From: Paenibacillus sp. FSL A5-0031
Lineage (GTDB): Bacteria; Bacillota; Bacilli; Paenibacillales; Paenibacillaceae
Length of the DNA: 64,000 bases
Direction of reading: 5' to 3'
Assembly: GCF_001956295.1 (NCBI RefSeq)
Contig: NZ_MRTD01000003.1
Location: forward strand, 62,001 to 126,000
The stretch's first letter is position 1. The number at the start of each line of letters is the position of its first letter. Of the stretch, positions 25,801 through 34,162 are shown one piece after another. The translations under genes were made by a program, and so were the position numbers. The notes under the pieces are model-generated. The model saw only the letters and a list, made by a program, of their open reading frames with translations, was not told where the DNA came from and searched no databases.

Positions 25801-27416
25801 CAGCAGTACAATTAACAGCAACGATAACGATAGGCAGCGCATCCGCATCCAAAACGTTCACACTTATAGTTCAACAGCATAATGAAAGTCCTTTAGCAGA
25901 TGGATTAGTCGCTCAGTACAATTTTGAGAATAATCTTGAAGAGATGACGGGCATAATGGCGGCAGGAACGATCACGGGCGACCGAATTGATCGTACAGGC
26001 GGAGAAATTTCGTTTGTAGATGGCACGACGGGCAAAGGAAAGGCGGCTAGCTTTGACGGCGCGTCTGGTGTTCTTTTGCCGGAAGGCTTAATTTCAACGA
26101 ATGAATATACAGTATCGATGTGGCTGAACCCTTCCGAGGCAGCAAACATTGCTCCAGCTTTCTTCGGTGCACAAACACCGCAAAGCTGGATCAGCTTTAT
26201 GCCAAGAGGGCATGATTTTGCGAAAAATAATACGATGCTGTGGTCAGGTGAAGCTTGGTATGATGCATCTACAGGTATCCAAATCAAGCTGAATGAGTGG
26301 ACACATATTGCATTTACAGTGAAGAACGGCGAGACACAAATATTCATCAACGGCATTAAGAAATATTCCGGTACAGGAATGCCAAACGTGTTCACAGACA
26401 AGCACGGTCTGTTTGCACTAGGGGTCAACTATTGGGATACTCCTTATAAAGGTCTCATCGATGAGGTTCGTATTTACGATGTGGCTTTAAATACAGAGAA
26501 AATAGGGTGGTTGGCTTTTGGCGAGCCTGATGCCTCTGTTCTAGTTGAACAAATTCAGCTTGGTGCTGCGGAGAAGTCGCTAGCGATTGGCACAGCTTAT
26601 TTGCCTGAAGTCAATGTTTTGCCAGTTAATGCAGCTAATAAGTCGATTACTTGGTCTTCTGGTGATTCCAGCATCGCTGTCGTGAATGCAGCTACAGGGC
26701 AAGTAACAGCAGTTGCACTCGGAACAACTACAATAACTGCAACAGCTGATGATGCCGGACACAAAACAGCGACCTATATTGTACATGTAACGGATGGTGA
26801 AAATGCTTATTATGCTTTTGACTCAAATCTGATGGATTCATTAGGGCGTGTATCTGCGGGTACGATTACAGGCAACAGAGTAGATAATACGGGAGGCAGC
26901 ATTTCGTTTGGAACAGGCATCTTGGGGTCAGCGGCTGTATTGGACGGCGCTTCAGGCATTCGTCTGCCAGACGGAATAATTGAAGGCAATGTTTATTCGG
27001 TTTCCATGTGGCTTAATCCAGCGGAGGCGACCAACTTTGCGACAGCATTTTTTGGATCAAGAACGAATGAAAGCTGGATCAGCTTCGTGCCAAGAGGCCC
27101 AGTCAACAGCGACACGATGCTTTGGTCTGGCACTGCTTGGTACGATGCGAGTACAGGGCTGAAAATCAACATTGGACAATGGACGCATATTGCATTTACC
27201 GTTAATAACGGCATAGCCAAAGTATATATTAATGGCAAGGAAAAGTTTACAGGCCCCGGTTTCCCAAATGTGTTTACTAATAATAGCGGTGTGTTTGGCG
27301 TGGGGGTAAACTATTGGGATACTCCATTTAAAGGCGCAGTAGATGAGTTGAAAATTTATAGTAAAGCGCTAACGGCAGAGCAAATAGCGGCTGAATTTGC
27401 ACTTGGCAGCCGTTAA
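22851..27416 (+). CDS. SLH-anchored GH43 endo-arabinanase with LamG and Ig-like modules
   Basis: A 1521-residue surface enzyme. A signal peptide (1-28) is followed by three SLH domains (about 49-95, 105-155, 166-215) that bind wall polymer, a beta-rich spacer (225-440), a Thr/Pro linker, and a GH43 catalytic region (about 466-860) with Asp471 in VHDPSV, Asp607 in VVDPD and Glu660 in IEAPYI. A C-terminal accessory domain of the Abn2 type follows, then an Ig-like domain (905-1003), LamG-like (1019-1223), Big_2 (1231-1313) and a second LamG-like domain (1317-1521). ATG 22851 fits AAAGGGGAG; the earlier ATG at 22821 does not. It likely cuts alpha-1,5-arabinan at the cell surface, for the GH51 at 30472. 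The exact linkage is inferred from family resemblance. Confidence 0.88.
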   Translation: MLKYFSKLIAWVLVCLLLVPAPLIVAAEGNTEPVQSTLDRANQSKIKSDVKGHWAEKDFTEWYEKQLIQGYGDGDFKPDQAISRVEFMTLMNRVFRFVDEEEIVFSDVSASSSFYSEMKKAVAAGYISGYSDGTIRPNDSISRQEAAVILVRVFRLSSATKNESALTDLGSLPSWSKEAVNALVMEGYATGYKDQTFKPTNKITRAEALRLINNISGEILNQAGTYTDVSSKNIIINTANITLKDTTIEGDLYLTEGIAEGDVILDNVKVKGVVKVFGGGQNSIKINDSDIAQIFVDKKNGKLRIVTEGTTTVGQVFTISGVKLEEAAGLTGEGFKNVMIDKDTSEVATIELDGNIDKVEISALSFPAVKLLKGIISKMIVEQKAALHVNEAAEIKEIIILFDGKLKITGKGKVTSNSENEAKLERETATIPAAGGNGVGNETPAPTTTPAPSTTPVPTSTPTFENVSVHDPSVIKVDETYYVFGSHLAAAKSNDLMSWSLIDSGVTETNKLFKSAESNVKKELAEALGWAETDTLWAADVIQLADGKFYMYYNACKGDQPLSALGVAVADNIEGPYVNKGIFLKSGKGISAEGTAYDGTKHPNVVDPDTFFDKDGRLWMVYGSYSGGIFILEMNAETGFPLENQGYGKRLMGQNHSRIEAPYIQYHPNSGYYYLFVTFGGLDSVGGYNMRISRSLKPDGPYVDYEGQDMIQAHGLEGSFFKDAAIEPYGVKSFGNFIFSNLNGQENFPTYGYVSAGHNSTYYDESNGKLFNIFHSRFPYRGEGHEVRVHQMFMNEDGWPVVAPHRYTGETIGKISESDVVGAYHYINHGKEITKEIKPSVYIKLEQGGKITGAVSGTWELDGDYYANLKVDELVNDVPVKTTYKGVFIRQWDPTSNAHVMVFSALSGKGAAVWGSQLAAFTDQELAANAVNRLMLGDTSRVFNDVSLPVKAANHWPITWESSNVSVVTASGAVTRPSAGSGDAAVQLTATITIGSASASKTFTLIVQQHNESPLADGLVAQYNFENNLEEMTGIMAAGTITGDRIDRTGGEISFVDGTTGKGKAASFDGASGVLLPEGLISTNEYTVSMWLNPSEAANIAPAFFGAQTPQSWISFMPRGHDFAKNNTMLWSGEAWYDASTGIQIKLNEWTHIAFTVKNGETQIFINGIKKYSGTGMPNVFTDKHGLFALGVNYWDTPYKGLIDEVRIYDVALNTEKIGWLAFGEPDASVLVEQIQLGAAEKSLAIGTAYLPEVNVLPVNAANKSITWSSGDSSIAVVNAATGQVTAVALGTTTITATADDAGHKTATYIVHVTDGENAYYAFDSNLMDSLGRVSAGTITGNRVDNTGGSISFGTGILGSAAVLDGASGIRLPDGIIEGNVYSVSMWLNPAEATNFATAFFGSRTNESWISFVPRGPVNSDTMLWSGTAWYDASTGLKINIGQWTHIAFTVNNGIAKVYINGKEKFTGPGFPNVFTNNSGVFGVGVNYWDTPFKGAVDELKIYSKALTAEQIAAEFALGSR
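25905..27400 (+). repeat. duplicated LamG-like module inside the arabinanase
   Basis: Two stretches of about 600 bases (25905-26520 and 26800-27400) encode similar LamG-like domains with shared strings TMLWSG, AWYDASTG, WTHIAFTV and GVNYWDTP. A Big_2 domain lies between them. This looks like internal duplication; protein identity is clear but the DNA has diverged. Confidence 0.8.
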
Positions 27417-27425
27417 AAAATAATG

Positions 27426-27468
27426 AAAAAGACATGCAGGCCTGAGGAAGGTACTGCATGTCTTTTTT
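27426..27468 (+). terminator. terminator of the arabinanase gene
   Basis: AAAAAGACATGCAG (27426-27439) pairs perfectly with CTGCATGTCTTTTT, with a run of T. Confidence 0.92.
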
Positions 27469-27573
27469 CTTATTCATTTCATCCATAATAGAAAGAAAAT
27501 AATCTTATTGTTTCATATCCCGTATATATGGTTAAGAATGTTATAGAAGCTAGCGATTGATTCACGATAAACA

Positions 27574-27608
27574 GAAAAAAAGCTGCTATCGCAAAGGGCG
27601 ATAACAGC
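27574..27608 (-). terminator. terminator of the NlpC/P60 gene
   Basis: On the minus strand GCTGTTATCG pairs with CGATAGCAGC, one mismatch, followed by seven T. Confidence 0.88.
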
Positions 27609-27626
27609 CAAGTTCTATATTATAAA

Positions 27627-28112
27627 TTAATTTGTGACGCGTCTTGCTGTAACATAACTCTTGGACCAGTAGCTGGAGGTCATGTCCGATACGGTAACGC
27701 CAGTGCTTGTAGCGCTGTGGATAATTTTGTTGTTGCCTGCATAAATAGCGACATGGCTAATCGTCTTGCCATTCGTTTTAAAGAAGACAAGATCGCCCAT
27801 GCTGAGTGAACCCTTAGGAACCTTCTCGCCAACCGTAGCTTGTGCTACAGATGTGCGTGGAAGAGAAACATCAAGTCCTTTGAACAAAAATTGAGTAAAA
27901 GATGAACAGTCAAATGCGTATGTAACGCCTGCCGGTGCACCGAATTTATATGGAGTGCCGATAAATTCTTTTCCTGTAGAAACAAGATTAAGTGTTTCAG
28001 GTGTAGCTGCATGTGCCTTTGGAGCAAAAGTTCCGATTGTGAATGCCGATATGACGATAGCGCTGCAAATGCCTGCTTTGGCAATCGATTTCAGTAGGTG
28101 TAATTTTCTCAT
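27627..28112 (-). CDS. secreted NlpC/P60 cell-wall hydrolase
   Basis: A 161-residue secreted peptidase that would cut D-gamma-glutamyl-diamino acid bonds in peptidoglycan stem peptides. A signal peptide ends near AHA (residue 36). The catalytic triad is visible: Cys69 in FDCSSF, His120 in SHVAIY and His132 in IIHSAT. There is no SH3 or LysM binding domain, so it is the minimal form. Monocistronic, convergent with the arabinanase gene and ended by a strong terminator. It resembles the many CwlS/LytE-type catalytic domains; its growth stage is not shown by the sequence. Confidence 0.93.
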   Translation of the reverse strand: MRKLHLLKSIAKAGICSAIVISAFTIGTFAPKAHAATPETLNLVSTGKEFIGTPYKFGAPAGVTYAFDCSSFTQFLFKGLDVSLPRTSVAQATVGEKVPKGSLSMGDLVFFKTNGKTISHVAIYAGNNKIIHSATSTGVTVSDMTSSYWSKSYVTARRVTN

Positions 28113-28277
28113 GCTGTCAGGTTGTCCCTCCGCGTTTCGTTTTATGTATTATGACTATAACACATCCGCAAAAGGGCTATTTTCACTCATGAGAACAAAA
28201 GGGTAGGTATTATAAGGATTATGAGCGATTATGAGAATTAAATGAAAAAATATTAATAATCCGCGTATTCCCGCGAA

Positions 28278-29258
28278 TTAAGGCATATTTATGCCTCTTG
28301 CGCTTACTAGAAGCGTATACCATTGCTCTCTCGTCATAAGTTCCGATTGCTTCACCGCATCCTTGCAAGCTGCTATTCGCTTAGGATTAACAGTGCCGAT
28401 TACAGGTTGAATACGAGCGGGATGCTTCATTAACCAAGCCAATACGATGGCTTCCGGTGTCGTTTCATTTTCATCAGCTATTTGTTGTACGAGAGCAGCT
28501 GTTTTCAATTCTGACTCCGTTGCATTCTCGGATACTCTTCCAGAAAATTTCCCCTGTGCCAAAGGCCCCCATGCTTGAATTTGTATATTTTCCATTTGCA
28601 TCAATTCCATAAGACCTTCAGCAAAGTTGTCTTTTAAACCTGCTTTTTGGTTGACATGCACACCTTGATCGATGAAATCATGACGGAGCAGACTCATCTC
28701 CAGCTGATTTACGACAATAGGATCAGGCAGCGAGCGCTGCAGGAAACGAATTTGTCCCGGGCTCATATTGGATACGCCAAAGTTGCGAACCTTGCCGGTT
28801 AATTTCAGCTTCGTAAAAGCTTCTGCAATTTCATCCGGCTCCATAAGCGGATCAGGACGATGAAGCAGCAAAACATCTAAGTATTCTGTACCAAGCCTCT
28901 CCAATATGCCATCAACAGACGATAATATATGCTCTTGCGAGAAATTGAAGCGACCAGGTAAAATGCCATCCGAAAGCTGAATGCCTACTTTGGATTGAAT
29001 GACGAGCTGCTCGCGAAGCTTGGGCTGCTGTTTAAGAATTTGACCGAATACGGATTCTGCTTTGCCTCTTGTATAAATGTCCGCATGATCATACATTGTA
29101 ATGCCGATTGATAGCGCGGCTTCTATCGCTTCCTCTGCTTGCTTGATATGATCAGGGGTAATCGGGTCTGCAAGATCCCAGCTTCCGCCAAAACCCATAC
29201 AGCCTAACACGAGACGGCTGTCGGATATTCCACGACGCTCTAATGGCATCATTTTCAT
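28278..29258 (-). CDS. aldo/keto reductase, YdhF-like
   Basis: A 326-residue NADPH-dependent oxidoreductase of the aldo/keto reductase barrel fold. The catalytic tetrad region shows YDHADIY (Asp and Tyr) and QSKVGIQL (Lys), and LLHRPDPLMEPDEIAEAF supplies the His; KVRNFGVSNMSP is the usual strand-loop signature. It resembles the YdhF branch. GGAGGTTGATTACGA precedes the ATG. Monocistronic, divergent from the esterase. The substrate is unknown. Confidence 0.88.
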   Translation of the reverse strand: MKMMPLERRGISDSRLVLGCMGFGGSWDLADPITPDHIKQAEEAIEAALSIGITMYDHADIYTRGKAESVFGQILKQQPKLREQLVIQSKVGIQLSDGILPGRFNFSQEHILSSVDGILERLGTEYLDVLLLHRPDPLMEPDEIAEAFTKLKLTGKVRNFGVSNMSPGQIRFLQRSLPDPIVVNQLEMSLLRHDFIDQGVHVNQKAGLKDNFAEGLMELMQMENIQIQAWGPLAQGKFSGRVSENATESELKTAALVQQIADENETTPEAIVLAWLMKHPARIQPVIGTVNPKRIAACKDAVKQSELMTREQWYTLLVSARGINMP

Positions 29259-29406
29259 TCGTAATCAACCTCCAAAATTTATATTCACTCTGTGACGATT
29301 TCTATTATACCTTTCTATTTCTGTACATATAAGCACTGAAAAAAAGTTCACTAACTAACCTTAGGGCGTATAGGGCATGAAAGCATCACCGTTTCATATG
29401 ATAGAT

Positions 29407-29420
29407 TGCAAGCGCTTCAT
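29407..29420 (+). promoter_or_regulatory. weak cre-like sequence
   Basis: TGCAAGCGCTTCAT has a cre-like left arm and core but is one base short in the right arm. It lies 81 bases before the esterase start. Low confidence. Confidence 0.3.
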
Positions 29421-29501
29421 ATAGATGCTACATTACTAGTATTACATATCATTAGCGTAAGCTGATAAAAAAAGCATATTTATTAATAGGAGGAATAGCG
29501 T

Positions 29502-30290
29502 TTGGCACTCATTACTTGCAACTTTTTCTCTGAGGCACTAGGCCTCAGTACATCGATGACCGTTATTTTGCCGCAGCAGACGACATCGCAAATTGGTATG
29601 AATAATCGCAGCAGTCAGAAGCTTCATAAAACGTTATATTTACTGCATGGCTTGTCTGATGATGATACCATTTGGATGCGCAGAACTTCTATCGAACGTT
29701 ATGTAGCCGAGCAAGGTTTTGCGGTTGTCATGCCGAATGTGCATCAAAGCTTTTATACGGATATGGCCTATGGCAATAAATATTGGACGTTTCTAACCGA
29801 AGAGCTTCCGGCCGTTGCTCGTTCTTTCTTCCCGCTATCTGATGCCCGTGAAGATAATTTTGTCGCTGGCTTATCGATGGGCGGTTATGGAGCATTCAAA
29901 TGGGCATTAAGGCATCCGGATCGTTTTGCCGCAGCTGGCAGCTTATCCGGTGCGCTGGATATGGCGGATATGGTGAAACGGAGCGAAATGACTGATTTGA
30001 AGCGTCTGTTCCATCTCATATATGGTGATAAAGAAATTAAAGGCACGGATGATGATTTGCTGCATCTTGTAGCGGGGAGTGCTAAGTTGGATTCGGCGGC
30101 TAAGCCTCTGCTCTATCAGTGCTGTGGTACGGAGGATTTTCTATACAATGATAATATCGCCTTCCGTAATGCGAGCGAGCAGGCGAATTATCCTTTAACT
30201 TATGTTGAAGGTCCGGGTAATCATGAATGGAGCTATTGGGACACGCATATCCAGCAGTTCTTAGAATGGCTGCCAAAACAAAACGAATAA
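29502..30290 (+). CDS. alpha/beta-hydrolase esterase (esterase D / CE1-like)
   Basis: A 262-residue esterase. The nucleophile elbow GLSMGGYGAFKWAL has Ser125, LLHGLSDDDTIWMRR is the oxyanion strand, and GNHEWSYWD near residue 240 supplies the His. No signal peptide. The start is TTG, eleven bases after AGGAGG. Candidates are an S-formylglutathione hydrolase-type enzyme, an acetyl or feruloyl esterase acting on imported oligosaccharides; the neighbouring arabinan genes favour the latter, but context is the only support. A terminator follows. Confidence 0.82.
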   Translation: MALITCNFFSEALGLSTSMTVILPQQTTSQIGMNNRSSQKLHKTLYLLHGLSDDDTIWMRRTSIERYVAEQGFAVVMPNVHQSFYTDMAYGNKYWTFLTEELPAVARSFFPLSDAREDNFVAGLSMGGYGAFKWALRHPDRFAAAGSLSGALDMADMVKRSEMTDLKRLFHLIYGDKEIKGTDDDLLHLVAGSAKLDSAAKPLLYQCCGTEDFLYNDNIAFRNASEQANYPLTYVEGPGNHEWSYWDTHIQQFLEWLPKQNE

Positions 30291-30295
30291 GAAGG

Positions 30296-30330
30296 AAGCT
30301 ATCATGCCGAGAGGCTGGTAGCTTTTTTTT
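30296..30330 (+). terminator. terminator of the esterase gene
   Basis: AAGCTATCA (30296-30304) pairs with TGGTAGCTT (30316-30324) with one G-U pair, then eight T. Confidence 0.9.
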
Positions 30331-30471
30331 ATTCGAAGGGTTGCAAAATGTATCCGCTACCATTATGATTTGGTTAGGATTAACGTTTAAGTATTTGGAT
30401 GAATAAATATATTAATCCAACTGTTTATCAAAGTCTATCTATTCTATTATATTGAAGCGAGGTCGATTCAT

Positions 30472-31965
30472 TTGGCAAACCGTATAACCATTAACGCTGA
30501 TTTGGCTGCAGGTACGATTAATCGCAATATTTATGGACATTTCTCTGAGCATTTGGGACGTTGTATTTATGAAGGGATATGGGTAGGTGAGGATTCTCCT
30601 ATTCCGAACACAAATGGGATTCGCAATGATGTAGTCGCAGCGCTTAAGCAGCTGAAAATTCCAGTTCTTCGCTGGCCGGGCGGCTGCTTCGCGGACGAAT
30701 ATCATTGGAAGGACGGCATTGGACCGCGCGAGTCGCGCAAGCGGATGATCAACACCCACTGGGGCGGTGTTGTTGAGAACAATCATTTTGGCACGCATGA
30801 GTTTTTAATGCTGTGTGAAATGCTGGAATGCGAGCCTTACATCTCAGGCAACGTGGGCAGCGGCACTGTTCAGGAAATGTCAGAGTGGGTAGAGTACATG
30901 ACATTTGACGGCGTATCGCCAATGGCAGAGCTGCGTGCAGAAAACGGCAGGGAAAAGCCGTGGAACGTGAAATATTTTGGCGTCGGCAACGAGAACTGGG
31001 GCTGCGGCGGCAACATGCGACCTGAATATTATGCGGATCTGTATCGCAGATATCAAACCTATGTGCGCAATTATGGCGATAACAAAATCCATAAGATCGC
31101 TTGCGGTCCAAACGTAGATGATTACCGCTGGATGGACGTTGTCATGCGGGAAGCGCATGGGATGATGGATGCGATATCGCTGCATTATTACACCATTCCG
31201 GGTGAGTTTTGGACACAAAAAGGTCCAGCAACAGGCTTCTCCGAGGATGAATGGTACGGTACATTAAAGAAAACATTTTATATGGACGAGCTGATTACGC
31301 GCCATTCGGCTATTATGGATCGTTATGATCCGAAGAAGCGAGTTGGCCTTATGGTTGATGAATGGGGTACGTGGTACGATGTGGAGCCGGGTACAAATCC
31401 AGGGTTTCTGTATCAGCAAAACACGATTCGTGATGCGCTGGTTGCTGGAATTACGCTTCATATTTTTCACGATCATTGCGACCGGGTACAAATGGCTAAC
31501 ATTGCTCAGGTGATCAATGTGCTGCAATCGGTCATTTTGACTGAGGGTGAGAAAATGGTGCTGACGCCAACGTATCACGTTTTTGATATGTACAAGGTGC
31601 ATCAGGATGCAACGCTTCTTACCACGTCGATTGACAGTCAGGATTATGCGCACAATGACCAGAAGATTCCGCAAGTATCCGTATCTGCATCGAAGGACGC
31701 GAGTGGCCGCATCCATGTAAGCTTGTGTAATTTGGACAATCAGTCCGAAGCGGATGTGGAGATTGATCTTCGCGGCCTAGCTGGTGCAGGGCTTAAGGTT
31801 TCGGGTACAGAGCTTTCAGCTTCCGTTAAGGATGCGCACAACACGTTTGAAAATCCGGAAGCTGTTGCGCCAACCGCATTTCAAGCTTTCACTGTTAATG
31901 GATCAAAAATTAGCGCAAAGCTCTCGCCAATGTCGGTAACAGTGCTAGAGCTGATCTCAGAATAG
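30472..31965 (+). CDS. abfA: alpha-L-arabinofuranosidase, GH51, intracellular
   Basis: A 497-residue cytosolic enzyme that removes terminal arabinofuranose from imported arabino-oligosaccharides. The acid/base is Glu174 in [10 protein letters not shown] and the nucleophile Glu297 in [10 protein letters not shown]; the N-terminus [18 protein letters not shown] and FRWPGG-type [14 protein letters not shown] strand are standard for GH51. The barrel is followed by the C-terminal jelly roll (about 390-497). TTG 30472 is the start, eight bases after GAGGT. It completes arabinan breakdown begun by the surface GH43. The DUF6171 gene starts 15 bases after its stop. Confidence 0.94.
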   Translation: MANRITINADLAAGTINRNIYGHFSEHLGRCIYEGIWVGEDSPIPNTNGIRNDVVAALKQLKIPVLRWPGGCFADEYHWKDGIGPRESRKRMINTHWGGVVENNHFGTHEFLMLCEMLECEPYISGNVGSGTVQEMSEWVEYMTFDGVSPMAELRAENGREKPWNVKYFGVGNENWGCGGNMRPEYYADLYRRYQTYVRNYGDNKIHKIACGPNVDDYRWMDVVMREAHGMMDAISLHYYTIPGEFWTQKGPATGFSEDEWYGTLKKTFYMDELITRHSAIMDRYDPKKRVGLMVDEWGTWYDVEPGTNPGFLYQQNTIRDALVAGITLHIFHDHCDRVQMANIAQVINVLQSVILTEGEKMVLTPTYHVFDMYKVHQDATLLTTSIDSQDYAHNDQKIPQVSVSASKDASGRIHVSLCNLDNQSEADVEIDLRGLAGAGLKVSGTELSASVKDAHNTFENPEAVAPTAFQAFTVNGSKISAKLSPMSVTVLELISE

Positions 31966-31979
31966 GGATACCACCAGCG

Positions 31980-32252
31980 ATGAGCAGCAAAAATGCGTGC
32001 AAAGGCTGTCGTGATGATTACCTTGTCACGGATGAGCAGATTGATCGGATCTTGGCGGCGCCGATGTTCCAGTCTGAAATTAGTGTGCCGGATGATGTGT
32101 ACGAGCAGCGCCTACAGCAATGTAGAAACTGCCCTAAGTTTCAATATGGTACGACCTGTACCGTATGCGGGTGTTTCGTACGTATTGCTGCCAAATATAA
32201 AGAACGTGCTTGTCCGAATCCTGGGGATAGCCGCTGGTCGAAATATGCATGA
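31980..32252 (+). CDS. DUF6171-family cysteine-rich small protein
   Basis: A 90-residue protein with seven cysteines arranged as CKGC, then CRNC, CTVCGC and a last Cys in ERACPNPG, suggesting a metal-binding fold (zinc or iron-sulfur). It matches what I know as DUF6171, short proteins of Firmicutes near sugar genes, with no known function. It starts 15 bases after the GH51 stop, so it is likely cotranscribed, and a perfect terminator follows. An overlapping frame (31993-32262) has no such pattern. Confidence 0.75.
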   Translation: MSSKNACKGCRDDYLVTDEQIDRILAAPMFQSEISVPDDVYEQRLQQCRNCPKFQYGTTCTVCGCFVRIAAKYKERACPNPGDSRWSKYA

Positions 32253-32271
32253 AAATATATAATTAAGGATT

Positions 32272-32313
32272 TTAGAGCTGCTCTCTGTCTATATAGAGAG
32301 CAGCTCTATTTAT
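32272..32313 (+). terminator. terminator of the GH51-DUF6171 operon
   Basis: AGAGCTGCTCTCT (32274-32286) pairs perfectly with AGAGAGCAGCTCT (32295-32307), with an AT tail. Confidence 0.85.
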
Positions 32314-32467
32314 TTTAAAAAAGGAACGGCGGAAATTCATAACTTTTAACCTGATATTGCAAATACATTCCAAATTCATCTTTGTACAATAAAACTATCG
32401 ATTGGATGGCTAGATGGTTATGCACATCTCTCATTACTATTCTATGTAGATGAAAGGGACGATTTCA

Positions 32468-33481
32468 TTGAAGAAATGTAAGCGTTTTATGTCGGCTGGT
32501 TTGATCGTTTTATTGCTTGCTATGGCACTCCCAAGCTTTGCGTTTGCAGCGGATACGCCGGTGTTCGCACTTACCCAGGAGAAATCGGATAAAGATATTA
32601 AAGTCGTCGTTACTGCGGATAAGCTAACCGATATGTACGCTTATGAGGTGAAGCTGACATTTGATGCAAAGAAGCTGCGCTTTAAGAGTGCCAGCAGCAG
32701 CATTGCAGGATTCTCGATATCGCCGATCGTCGAAGGCAATCAAATTGTGTTTGCTGCGACGAAGATAGGGAACAAAGCAGGCGAGAATGGTAAAAGCGTA
32801 TTATCCAGCTTTCTATTCGAGCCAATAGGAAATGGAAATACCGAGGTAAAGCTTACCGATGCGAAGCTTGTAAAAAGTACCCTTGATTCCAGTACGCTGA
32901 AGCCTAATGTGAAGCTTACCGCTAACCTCGGAAATTCAGCGGTATCATTCAAAGATATTGCGGGACACTGGGCAATCGCATCCATTGAACGGGCTGTTCA
33001 GCTAGGGTTTGTTAATGGTTATACGGATGGAACCTTCAAACCAAATGCACAGGTTACCCGCACGGAATTTGCAGCGATGCTCGTCAGAGCACTAGATTTG
33101 AAGGCTGATCTTGCAGCAGATGTATCGTTTAAAGATGCAGGCAGCATACCCAGCTGGGCTTCCGCTTTTGTTGGTACTGCAGTAGAAGCTGGCATTATAA
33201 CAGGGTACGAGGACAATACATTCCGCCCTAGCAAACCAATTAATCGCGCGGAGATTGCGGTAATGGTCGTTAGAGCGCTCGAATGGAAGGTTGATCAGGC
33301 GAAAAAATCCTCATTTGCAGATCGAAGCCAAATTCCAGCTTGGGCGGAGCCTTCTGTAGCGATGGCTGCTGAAGCGGGCATCATCAAAGGCAGAGGCGAA
33401 AATAAATTTGCACCAAGCGCTAATGCGACTCGGGCTGAAGCCGTTACTCTCTTGCTTGCTTTGATTGACTCAAAGCAATGA
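32468..33481 (+). CDS. cohesin-SLH surface anchor protein
   Basis: A surface protein of 337 residues (343 from the alternative ATG 32450). A signal peptide ends at FAFAAD. A cohesin-like domain follows (about residues 30-160 of the longer form: DIKVVVTADKLTDMYAYEVKLTFDAKKLRF as short pieces VVVTADKL and AYEVKLTFD), then three SLH domains starting at FKDIAGHWAI (167), FKDAGSIPSW (227) and FADRSQIPAW (287). Cohesins bind dockerins; SLH domains hold the protein on the wall. That makes it a single-cohesin anchoring scaffoldin. TTG 32468 is best spaced from AAAGGGA; ATG 32450 lies before that site. It overlaps the thioredoxin gene by four bases. Confidence 0.85.
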   Translation: MKKCKRFMSAGLIVLLLAMALPSFAFAADTPVFALTQEKSDKDIKVVVTADKLTDMYAYEVKLTFDAKKLRFKSASSSIAGFSISPIVEGNQIVFAATKIGNKAGENGKSVLSSFLFEPIGNGNTEVKLTDAKLVKSTLDSSTLKPNVKLTANLGNSAVSFKDIAGHWAIASIERAVQLGFVNGYTDGTFKPNAQVTRTEFAAMLVRALDLKADLAADVSFKDAGSIPSWASAFVGTAVEAGIITGYEDNTFRPSKPINRAEIAVMVVRALEWKVDQAKKSSFADRSQIPAWAEPSVAMAAEAGIIKGRGENKFAPSANATRAEAVTLLLALIDSKQ

Positions 33482-34074
33482 AAAAAACGATTCTAGTAAT
33501 TTCTGTTTTTTTGTCGGCTACTGTCTTGGGTTTGTTTTTCATATTAAATTCGGATCAAACGAGCGGGAATGCAGGCGATAAGCTGGATGCATCCGCGCTG
33601 GAGAGCGTATTAAGTGTGAATCAGGAGGCTGCTTTGCACCGCAAAGCGACTTCAGGTGTGAAGGCGCCAGCCTTTACGCTCAAGGATCTGAACGGAAAAA
33701 CCCACACCGTAGCGGGTGCAGAAGATAAACCGATTGTTTTGCAGTTTTGGGCGAGCTGGTGCGAGGCATGCAGTGTTGAAGCTCCCACCTTAAAGAAGCT
33801 GCATGAGAGATATGAAGATAAAGTAGATTTCTATGGCGTGAATCTATCATCGGAAGAAAAACAAGCAAGCGCCATTGAAACCTTCATCGAGGAGAATGAA
33901 TGGCGATTTACGAACTTACTGGATGCCAATAAACGTGCCTCTTATTTATACGAGCTGCATGCGCTGCCAACTACATTTATTATCGATACGGACGGCACGG
34001 TACTGGATACATTTCATTTGATAGATCCGATGGAGTTTGAGAGCAAGCTTGAAATGTTAACGGAGGGGAGGTGA
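33478..34074 (+). CDS. membrane-anchored thioredoxin-like protein (TlpA/ResA type)
   Basis: A 198-residue extracytoplasmic thioredoxin-fold protein. An N-terminal helix (4-23) anchors it. The redoxin domain (63-198) has the active site WASWCEAC with Cys95 and Cys98, and the cis-proline loop HALPTTFIIDTDG. CEAC is not the usual CPPC or CGPC, which may tune redox potential. The start codon overlaps the anchor gene stop (ATGA), and the GH127-type enzyme, which needs reduced cysteines, follows 88 bases later. A role in keeping that enzyme reduced is inference. It could instead be a general ResA-like protein. Confidence 0.85.
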   Translation: MKKTILVISVFLSATVLGLFFILNSDQTSGNAGDKLDASALESVLSVNQEAALHRKATSGVKAPAFTLKDLNGKTHTVAGAEDKPIVLQFWASWCEACSVEAPTLKKLHERYEDKVDFYGVNLSSEEKQASAIETFIEENEWRFTNLLDANKRASYLYELHALPTTFIIDTDGTVLDTFHLIDPMEFESKLEMLTEGR

Positions 34075-34106
34075 GCTTGCATCATATTCTAGCAGCTGAA
34101 TTGAAA

Positions 34107-34129
34107 CGCAAGCTTAGCATGAGCTTGCG
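34107..34129 (+). promoter_or_regulatory. intercistronic hairpin before the GH127-type gene
   Basis: CGCAAGCT (34107-34114) pairs perfectly with AGCTTGCG (34122-34129), loop of seven, no T run. It may be an mRNA-processing or stabilising hairpin between operon genes. Confidence 0.45.
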
Positions 34130-34162
34130 ATTGCAAGAACTAAGATTGAGGAGTGAAGCTGG

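Noticed and set aside
25913..26428. Minus-strand frame of 171 codons within the arabinanase
   Set aside because: Mirror of the LamG-coding region; no ribosome site and low-complexity translation.
31993..32262. Overlapping frame on the DUF6171 gene
   Set aside because: Shifted by one frame, no ribosome site, and it lacks the paired cysteine pattern.
33478..34074. The thioredoxin as a cytochrome c maturation ResA
   Set aside because: No cytochrome or ccs genes are nearby, and it is coupled to the cohesin-SLH gene, so a role in that operon is favoured, though not proven.
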